A DNA stretch of 61,481 bases, taken from assembly GCA_021811105.1 (NCBI GenBank), contig JAJZPM010000016.1, positions 1-61,481 on the forward strand. Reading direction: 5' to 3'. A model generated the notes under the pieces. It was not told the DNA's origin, ran no database searches, and saw only the letters and a list, made by a program, of their open reading frames with translations. Origin of the DNA: Nitrospirota bacterium (GTDB lineage Bacteria; Nitrospirota; Thermodesulfovibrionia; Thermodesulfovibrionales; UBA6898). The position numbers and the translations under genes were made by a program. Positions 55,995 through 61,481 of this stretch are shown here, piece after piece; position 1 is the first letter of the stretch, and the number at the start of each line of letters is the position of its first letter.

Positions 55995-57488
55995 ATGAAA
56001 CTGCTCAAAACAATCACCACATCTTTTGCGGTCTTATCTGTTGTGCTTCAGCTGTTCTGTACGCTGCCCTCATACGCGGGCGGCGCTGCGGACCCCGTTG
56101 AAAATCCCAGACTCTGCAATCAATGCGGGATGGACCGGACCGTTTTCGCCCGCAGCAGAATGCTGATTGTCTATGCTGACGGGACCACCGCGGGAGTCTG
56201 CAGCATCCACTGTGCAGCCATCGAGTTGCGGCAGAACAAAGACAGACAGGTAAAGTCCATAATGGTCGCGGATTACACGACGAAAAAGCTGACGGACGCG
56301 AGGACCGCGACATGGGTGATCGGCGGCAGCAAGGAAGGCGTCATGACCGCTGTCCCAAAATGGGCCTTTGCCACGGAGGAAGAGGCACATCAATTCGTGA
56401 AGGAAAACGGCGGTGAGATAGCGTCTTTCGACCAAGCCATGCAGGCGACTGAAAAGGAACTGGATAAGGGCGCTGGAATGGATCATGCTCACATGGGCCA
56501 CGATATGAGTATGCACATGGGCCCGGGCGCCCAGATGCTCTTCAACCCTGCCTTTGGCGACGATATCTACCATACCCATCCGGCCGGGATGTGGATGGTG
56601 ACATACAAGCTCATGCATATGAACATGAGCGGACTGCGCGCCGGCACATCGGACGTCGACCTGAACAGCGTCGGGTTCAAAAGGGACAAGCCGTATAATT
56701 ACATGATGATACCTACAGATATGACCATGGACATGCACATGTTCATGCTGATGTACGGGATCACCGACCGGCTGACTGTTATGGCAATGGCGAATTATCA
56801 GGTAAACTCCATGGGCATGCTGATGGACATGGGTCCCGGGAAAATGATCACACGAGAGGACCCCATGACCACGCGCGGCTTCAGCGACACGGAACTGAGG
56901 GGGATATACAAGATCAACAAATACCTGGTCGGCAGTCTCGGCATCAGCCTCCCCACCGGCAGCATCGACGAGACGGTAGTAATGATGCGGAAGGAATATC
57001 GGGCCCCTTATGACATGCAGCTCGGATCCGGCACATACGACCTGAAGCCCGCCCTCACATATAATGACCTCAGTGACGACGCGAAGTGGAACTGGGGCGG
57101 CCAGGTCATGTACACCTACCGCATAGGAACAAATGATAACGGTTACAGCCTCGGCGACAACCTCAAGGTGACCGGCTGGCTGCAGCATGCATTCGGCCCC
57201 CTCAGTTCCTGGGTGCGCCTCGCCTTCAACGACACAGGACGTATTCATGGAAAGGACCCCGAAATCGACAAACTTATTCATCCTGTGACGGGGATGGGTG
57301 CGCCGACACCTGACGCAGACGCTGACAACTACGGGGGGCAGCGGCTCGACGGCCTGATAGGAGCCAGTTTTCAGATGGGCTCACTCAGCTTCGGAGTGGA
57401 AGGCGGAGTGCCCATTTATCAATATCTGAACGGCCTGCAGATGAAAACCACGTGGATTATCAATGCCGGTGTACAGGTAATGTTTTAG
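55995..57488 (+). CDS. NosL-like copper-binding domain fused to an outer-membrane barrel
   Basis: 497 residues. Signal peptide (to PSYAGG). NosL-like domain (about 25-155) with RLCNQCGMDR, the copper-site-type motif, VYADGTTAGVCSIHC, DYTTKKLTDARTATWVIGG and FATEEEAHQFVKENGGEIASFDQA. A Met/His-rich linker follows (MDHAHMGHDMSMHMG). The remainder (about 185-497) is a beta-barrel of the phenol-degradation MetA/transporter type, ending in VQVMF, a typical outer-membrane C-terminal aromatic residue. Probably a copper-binding or copper-exporting outer-membrane protein. The ATG of MKLLKTI was chosen because the upstream frame is not signal-like. Confidence 0.8.
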   Translation: MKLLKTITTSFAVLSVVLQLFCTLPSYAGGAADPVENPRLCNQCGMDRTVFARSRMLIVYADGTTAGVCSIHCAAIELRQNKDRQVKSIMVADYTTKKLTDARTATWVIGGSKEGVMTAVPKWAFATEEEAHQFVKENGGEIASFDQAMQATEKELDKGAGMDHAHMGHDMSMHMGPGAQMLFNPAFGDDIYHTHPAGMWMVTYKLMHMNMSGLRAGTSDVDLNSVGFKRDKPYNYMMIPTDMTMDMHMFMLMYGITDRLTVMAMANYQVNSMGMLMDMGPGKMITREDPMTTRGFSDTELRGIYKINKYLVGSLGISLPTGSIDETVVMMRKEYRAPYDMQLGSGTYDLKPALTYNDLSDDAKWNWGGQVMYTYRIGTNDNGYSLGDNLKVTGWLQHAFGPLSSWVRLAFNDTGRIHGKDPEIDKLIHPVTGMGAPTPDADADNYGGQRLDGLIGASFQMGSLSFGVEGGVPIYQYLNGLQMKTTWIINAGVQVMF

Positions 57489-57515
57489 GCTTTGATTAGA
57501 CCTCGTGCCAATTTA

Positions 57516-57556
57516 TTGGTACACTTCTAAGATAGCGCAACATCTTAGGAGGAACG
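57516..57556 (+). promoter_or_regulatory. Two small hairpins upstream of the second barrel gene
   Basis: GTGCCAAT-TT-ATTGGTAC (one mismatch) followed by CTAAGAT-N8-ATCTTAG. The second ends against the GGAGGA ribosome site, so it could influence translation of the next gene. Confidence 0.3.
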
Positions 57557-58507
57557 ATGGGAACCATAGCGGGAATTTCAACAGCGGGATGTTTACGCCG
57601 GGCATTCGGCGTGGCACTGTTGTGCGTACTATTGGTGCCGGCTTCATCCTGGGCCCACGGATTTGCGGGCCAGAGGTTTTTCCCTACCACGTTTCAGGTC
57701 GACGACCCGTTCATCTCGGATGAGTTTTCGATCCTGATTAACCGTGCAAAGGGCCCGGATGCTAAGACAACGGAAATCGATATCGACTATTCCAAACGCA
57801 TCCTGCCTAACTTCGGGCTGGAATTCCATGAGGCATACCTGCACCTCCGCGCGGACGACGGCAGCTCGGCAAACGGCTGGGACAACCTCGGCATAGGAGC
57901 AAAGTGGCAGTTCCTCACGAACGAACCTCATGAGTTGATCCTTTCTGCCGGCACGGACTTCGACATCGGAGGAACAGGCGCGCACCAGATAGCCGAGTCT
58001 TTTACGACGATTTCGCCTGCGTTATTTTTCGGAAAAGGCTTCGGCGACCTGCCCCAGTCGGTGGGCTTCCTCAGGCCATTTGCGATTACCGGGGTCGTCG
58101 GCCCGAACTTCCCGACCCGGGCCGGCAACGTCTCTGTCAATCCGGAGACTGAAGAAACCGAGATCGAGCGCAACCCCACGACCCTTACCTGGGCATTCAC
58201 CGTGCAGTACAGTCTCATCTACCTTCAGTCTTTTGTAAAGGACATAGGGCTCGGGAACCCTTTTAAGCGCATGGTACTTGTGGTAGAGTTTCCTATGGAG
58301 ACCTGCATGAGCGCGGATTGCAAAGGACAGACCACAGGAACGGTCAACCCGGGAATCGTCTGGGCCGGCAAGTCCGTGCAGCTCGGCATCGCTGCGCAGG
58401 TCCCCGTGAATTCGAATTCAGGGAGTGCCGTCGGGGTCCTGGGTCTGATCCATCTGTATGTCGATGATCTCTTTCCAAAGAGCATCGGCAGGCCGATTTT
58501 CCCGTGA
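57557..58507 (+). CDS. Exported beta-barrel protein of the copper cluster
   Basis: 316 residues. Signal peptide ending PASSWAHG; the mature protein is rich in amphipathic strands (ILPNFGLEFHEAYLHLRADD, LGIGAKWQFL, FRPFAITGVVGPNF). It resembles outer-membrane barrels that accompany CopC/CopD-like genes. Two cysteines in METCMSADCKGQ. Specific function unknown. AGGAGG precedes the ATG; CopC follows 4 bp after the stop. Confidence 0.65.
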   Translation: MGTIAGISTAGCLRRAFGVALLCVLLVPASSWAHGFAGQRFFPTTFQVDDPFISDEFSILINRAKGPDAKTTEIDIDYSKRILPNFGLEFHEAYLHLRADDGSSANGWDNLGIGAKWQFLTNEPHELILSAGTDFDIGGTGAHQIAESFTTISPALFFGKGFGDLPQSVGFLRPFAITGVVGPNFPTRAGNVSVNPETEETEIERNPTTLTWAFTVQYSLIYLQSFVKDIGLGNPFKRMVLVVEFPMETCMSADCKGQTTGTVNPGIVWAGKSVQLGIAAQVPVNSNSGSAVGVLGLIHLYVDDLFPKSIGRPIFP

Positions 58508-58511
58508 GCCT

Positions 58512-58886
58512 ATGAGATCCGCGAATCTCAGGACCGGAATAGCTATCATCTTCTTTGTCCTGCTCTGGGGACTGCCTGAGGCGTTGTGGGCGCACGCGTT
58601 TCCCGACCATTCGGACCCTAAGGTCGGCTCGACGATCTCCTCTCCCCCCGCACAGGTCCGCATCTGGTTCGACGGCGATCTGGAGCCGGCCTTTTCGACG
58701 ATCATGGTCCATAACATGGACGGCAGGATGGTAAGCAAGGGCGACGGTCGGGTAGACCCGTCTGACCCGACTCTTCTTGAGGTGAGTCTGCCCAAGCTGC
58801 CTCCCGGCACGTATCTCGTGATCTGGAACGTCGTGGCAAGGGACGGGCACCGGACGCAGGGACAATACACGTTCACAATCAAATGA
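58512..58886 (+). CDS. copC: CopC-domain periplasmic copper-binding protein
   Basis: 124 residues. Signal peptide ending EALWAHAF, which leaves the copper-ligand histidine at the mature N-terminus. DPKVGSTISSPPAQVRIWFDGDLEP and PGTYLVIWNVVARDGHRTQGQYTFTI are the CopC/YobA fold signatures, with the conserved DGHxxxG motif. The ATG is 4 bp after the preceding stop, so it belongs to the same operon as the barrel gene. Confidence 0.9.
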   Translation: MRSANLRTGIAIIFFVLLWGLPEALWAHAFPDHSDPKVGSTISSPPAQVRIWFDGDLEPAFSTIMVHNMDGRMVSKGDGRVDPSDPTLLEVSLPKLPPGTYLVIWNVVARDGHRTQGQYTFTIK

Positions 58887-58950
58887 GACAGAAGCCTCTG
58901 ATCGGTGATCGAATACCCCAACGGCGCTCAATGCGAAGGACCGCCACCCG

Positions 58951-60000
58951 ATGATCTCCATTCTGCACGTAATCCCCGGATGGTTTGAGCTTCTTTCCCT
59001 GGCATTCTGCATAGGGGTCCTCGTTTGTCGCATCTGGGTAATTCCCCCCCCGCCCGACACCGCTTCCGCCCATGGAGATTGTCTCGCCGACATGTGGCGA
59101 TGGTTCGGTATCGGCGTAGGCGTCATGATCGCCTGTACCACCTCAAATTTATTTGTGCGCGCAGTAGAGATGAGCGGGTCATCCTTTTTTTCGGTTTTCC
59201 CGATACTGCCTGTCGTTCTCTTCCGGACTCACTTCGGCAGGGTCTGGATTATCCGCATTGCTGCCGAAATCCTTTTATTGATTTCGTTGAAGGTCTTCGG
59301 GCAGCGCCGGGATTCGCGCGTATTCCTTGTATTCATGCTCGTCCTGGCAGGCACCGTCGCTGCGACCGAAAGCGCATCGGGACACGCCTCGGATGCAGGC
59401 GACTTCAGCCTTCCCGAAATAACGGACTGGCTTCACCTGCTCGCCACTTCTGTCTGGGGCGGCGGCCTTCTCGTGCTTTCTCTCTTTCTTCTCCCGAAAA
59501 TTGTAAAACCGGATGATAACCGGACAGCGCCCCGGGTCGCCGGGGTTGCCCGCAGATTTTCACTTATCGCAGGGTTCGCGGTCGGAATTGTCGCGATCAC
59601 CGCTATTTACAACGGATTTTCGTATGTCGGGAGTTTCGAGGCGCTCTGGAAATCAACTTTTGGACTTATCGTTATCGCGAAGACCGGCCTATTTCTCTTG
59701 CTCGTCAATTTCGGCGCCTTCAACCGTTACGTCAGCGTTCCTCTTTTACAGGAGTGGGCGGGAACTTCAGCAGAAGGCCGTGGAGTCATCACCCGCATCG
59801 CAATACGCTTTTTCCCCAGGATTCAGCTTGAGGGGAACGGGGGCAAGGTCGCCTCCCGGTTCATGCGCAGCGTAAAAGTCGAGACGGCACTGATTGTGGG
59901 CCTGCTGCTCTGTGCGGCTCTGCTCAGGCATGAGGTCCCTGCGCGCCACCTGCACCATCTGGGTCACGCGGACGGGAAACCGATGCATATGCACCGATAA
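58951..60000 (+). CDS. copD: CopD-family copper-transport membrane protein
   Basis: 349 residues and about 8 membrane helices. EITDWLHLLATSVWGGGLLVLSLFLLP is the CopD signature with conserved His and Trp, followed by RFSLIAGFAVGIVAITAIYN and WKSTFGLIVIAKTGLFLLLVNFGAFNRY. The C-terminus is His/Met-rich (HLHHLGHADGKPMHMHR), fitting copper binding. It pairs with CopC in moving copper across the inner membrane. Confidence 0.88.
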   Translation: MISILHVIPGWFELLSLAFCIGVLVCRIWVIPPPPDTASAHGDCLADMWRWFGIGVGVMIACTTSNLFVRAVEMSGSSFFSVFPILPVVLFRTHFGRVWIIRIAAEILLLISLKVFGQRRDSRVFLVFMLVLAGTVAATESASGHASDAGDFSLPEITDWLHLLATSVWGGGLLVLSLFLLPKIVKPDDNRTAPRVAGVARRFSLIAGFAVGIVAITAIYNGFSYVGSFEALWKSTFGLIVIAKTGLFLLLVNFGAFNRYVSVPLLQEWAGTSAEGRGVITRIAIRFFPRIQLEGNGGKVASRFMRSVKVETALIVGLLLCAALLRHEVPARHLHHLGHADGKPMHMHR

Positions 60001-60013
60001 GAGAGATATCCGG

Positions 60014-60451
60014 TTACCAGCATCTCTGGTCTCCGGACCCCCTGTCGCCGTTTTCGATCGTGACAAGAGTCCCTCCCCTGAAGGTGAGGATCCTGATAAA
60101 CCTGCCCTGTCCGCAATTGAAGTAGAGTTTTTCGATCCTCTCGGTAGAGGAGGTGAACCCTCCCTGCTTTGTCCCTTTTTCCCTGGTCGAACCGAACTGG
60201 CCGGCCGTCACCTGGGAGCTCTCCTCTTCATAATCGGGTTTGCCGCATTTGCGGACCACATCGAACTTGGAATCGCCTTCGCAGGCCAGTTCCGTATAGC
60301 TGTTGCCGGTATGGGAGAGGCAACTCATACAGGCGGCCTCCGCGGGACCGCTGATCAGTAAGGAGATAAGAAAGGCAAGCACTATCCGGGGACCTTCTTT
60401 GCGCCGCGCACTGCCGGCGCAATGGAGCCTCCGTGAAGCCATAAATGTCAT
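60014..60451 (-). CDS. DUF2845-family exported protein
   Basis: 145 residues. A signal-like segment (IVLAFLISLLISGPAEA) precedes a mature part with CEGDSKFDVVRKCGKPDYEE, ERIEKLYFNCGQGRFIRILTFRGGTLVTIENGDRG, the DUF2845 pattern. Function unknown. It is convergent with copD, 13 bp apart, and probably not part of the copper operon. Confidence 0.8.
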   Translation of the reverse strand: MTFMASRRLHCAGSARRKEGPRIVLAFLISLLISGPAEAACMSCLSHTGNSYTELACEGDSKFDVVRKCGKPDYEEESSQVTAGQFGSTREKGTKQGGFTSSTERIEKLYFNCGQGRFIRILTFRGGTLVTIENGDRGSGDQRCW

Positions 60452-61129
60452 AACTGTAGATTATTTCTTGACAGGGGAAATGTCAACAAAAGGGGAGAGG
60501 GGCTGAAAGACACCTGTCGCAGGATACTGAACCTAGCGCGTCGGGAATCCTGCTGAAAACAAGAAAGATTCCGGACAAGCCGGAACGACAAGTTTGTGGA
60601 ACCTTCACCTGTTTAGTTGCCGGAGTATTAAATGGCGGCGCCGAGGAGCCTGGACAACCTCTTGAATGCTTATGATACGGTAAGCGTTACAAAAAATAAG
60701 TTTTGGTGGAGCTGAACGGGATCGAACCGTCGACCTCTTGAATGCCATTCTAAAACATGAGATCATTACAAGTGCTTGAAAATACCAGAAACTTCTTTTT
60801 TATCAGATAGTTGGGTCTTTGATATTTTTATGTATAATTCGACGAATTTATACCTTTTTCGCTCTATTTTGTCACGATTTTGTCACGTTGCGACTTATGA
60901 CCGGGGAAATTAGCAAATTGTTTTCAGGCACCCCATAATAGTTGGCGACTTCTCCTGCCACTCTCATAATGATGATCATGCAACCATTCGTTCTTTCTAC
61001 CGGAGTTTTCGCAGATCACAATACTCTCTCAGCCACTCTGCGCGAGAGCAGCGCACCGAATCCGAGGTGAACGATATTTTCAAGCGGCGCTTGTGATAAA
61101 ATACCAAGTCTAACAATGGGGTGTGTTCC
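60452..61129. other. Gene-free junction region with tRNA remnant
   Basis: About 680 bp. It has a short hairpin TTCCGG-ACAAG-CCGGAA at 60569-60585, the tRNA-Ala 3' fragment listed next, and an A+T-rich stretch (60750-60900) ending in two TTTTGTCACG repeats. On the minus strand near 60870-61010 a frame ends PVISRNVTKS, which could be a decayed integrase or other mobile-element tail but is not convincing. Confidence 0.4.
60704..60750 (-). pseudogene. 3' fragment of a tRNA-Ala gene (anticodon GGC), possible att site
   Basis: Read on the minus strand, GAATGGCATTCAAGAGGTC continues into GGTTCGATCCC and CAGCTCCACCA. This matches the 3' half of tRNA-Ala(GGC): anticodon arm, variable loop, T arm and acceptor with encoded CCA. 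The 5' half (D arm and GGGG acceptor strand) is absent, so it cannot be a functional tRNA. Such fragments are left by tyrosine-recombinase integration into tRNA genes. Confidence 0.75.
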
Positions 61130-61481
61130 ATGGAATCAATAAGAAAAGGCAGTTCTGAAGACCTGAAGCAAGCCGCGAGAAAATTGCGAAAGAGAAAGTT
61201 CAAATCTATCAAATTGAAGGTCTCGCGCCTTCATAAGCCGGAGGAACTCGAGCTTGAGGAGTGGCAGCGGCTTTTGAGGAGGCAGTTCGCGGAGCAGCAG
61301 AGCTTCCGGCTCAAGAATACAGGAGACCATCCGGTCTTCTCCGAATTCTCTCTTGCCAATCCTGTGTCCGGAAAGACTTACAAACTCGCCATTCGGGGAG
61401 ACAAGCCCGGGGACAACTATTGCTCCTGTCCCGATTACGCCATCAATAATCTCGGCACGTGCAAGCACATAGAATTCACCC
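61130..61481 (+). CDS. SWIM-zinc-finger protein, probable SNF2-type helicase (5' part)
   Basis: The gene runs off the window; 117 residues are visible. It begins with a basic stretch (LKQAARKLRKRKFKSIKLKVS). A SWIM zinc finger follows (NYCSCPDYAINNLGTCKHIEF, CxCx(n)CxH). SWIM domains of this kind are usually the N-terminus of SNF2-family DNA translocases of about 900-1100 residues, often in defence or mobile contexts. The helicase part is not visible, so that assignment is inference. Confidence 0.7.
   Translation, partial: MESIRKGSSEDLKQAARKLRKRKFKSIKLKVSRLHKPEELELEEWQRLLRRQFAEQQSFRLKNTGDHPVFSEFSLANPVSGKTYKLAIRGDKPGDNYCSCPDYAINNLGTCKHIEFT

Noticed and set aside
56070-57281. 403-codon open frame opposite the NosL-barrel gene
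   Set aside because: His/Val-rich antisense frame mirroring Met codons of the real gene; no domain.
60868-61010. Possible integrase C-terminal remnant ending PVISRNVTKS on the minus strand
   Set aside because: Its position next to the tRNA fragment is suggestive, but no catalytic Arg/His/Tyr motif is visible, so I do not call it.

Overview
The window looks like a chromosomal segment of a Gram-negative, probably anaerobic or microaerophilic bacterium. The best guess is the Nitrospirota (Thermodesulfovibrionia-like). That placement is an inference from gene content (Complex I, a haem-c sensor kinase with an NtrC regulator, an orphan NADH-oxidising module, a corrinoid-activation-type ferredoxin, outer-membrane barrels) and was not tested by phylogeny.

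Layout. (1) 0-6.4 kb, minus strand: a decaying type I restriction-modification locus. It has a frameshifted hsdM, a YhcG/DUF1016 nuclease gene set between hsdM and a second copy of the hsdM tail, hsdS, a four-helix-bundle gene, a 29-codon hsdR remnant and a RecQ-like helicase with its C-terminus cut off. (2) 6.9-22.3 kb, minus strand: a complete 14-gene nuoA-N operon for Complex I, followed by an amidohydrolase gene whose metal-binding HxH motif lies upstream of its first ATG. (3) 22.4-25.7 kb, plus strand: a membrane histidine kinase with two haem-c-type motifs, a single-domain response regulator and an NtrC-type sigma-54 activator. (4) 25.8-27.8 kb: an ion-channel protein, a small exported protein and a PilZ protein. 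(5) 28.1-37.1 kb, plus strand: a compact cluster behind a good sigma-54 (-24/-12) promoter. It encodes a receiver-GcvH-like fusion, a receiver-NuoE fusion, a small [2Fe-2S] ferredoxin, a NuoF-like and a NuoG-like protein, then DRTGG / HATPase / DRTGG / PHP / HATPase proteins. (6) 37.2-42.3 kb: an A+T-richer block of three secreted proteins. (7) 42.4-52.6 kb: rhomboid protease, zinc-ribbon/pseudo-receiver protein, groES-groEL behind a perfect CIRCE operator, mltG-ispG, a lipoprotein, a tandem Usp, OsmC, DUF302 and panC, with two related MITE-like inverted-repeat elements. (8) 52.8-54.6 kb, minus strand: an ASKHA/[2Fe-2S] corrinoid-activation-type protein. (9) 54.8-60.5 kb: a copper-handling cluster with a NosL domain fused to an outer-membrane barrel, a second barrel, CopC and CopD. 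(10) 60.5-61.5 kb: a 3' fragment of a tRNA-Ala gene, then the start of a SWIM-domain (SNF2-type helicase) gene that runs off the window.

The most interesting unit is the block at 22.4-37.1 kb. A haem-bearing sensor kinase and an NtrC activator sit next to a sigma-54-promoted operon in which response-regulator receiver domains are physically fused to electron-transfer or carrier folds (NuoE, GcvH-like). The NuoEFG-like module has no hydrogenase or formate dehydrogenase active site in the window. I propose a signal-gated NAD(P)H:acceptor redox module; this is inference from domain order and gene adjacency.
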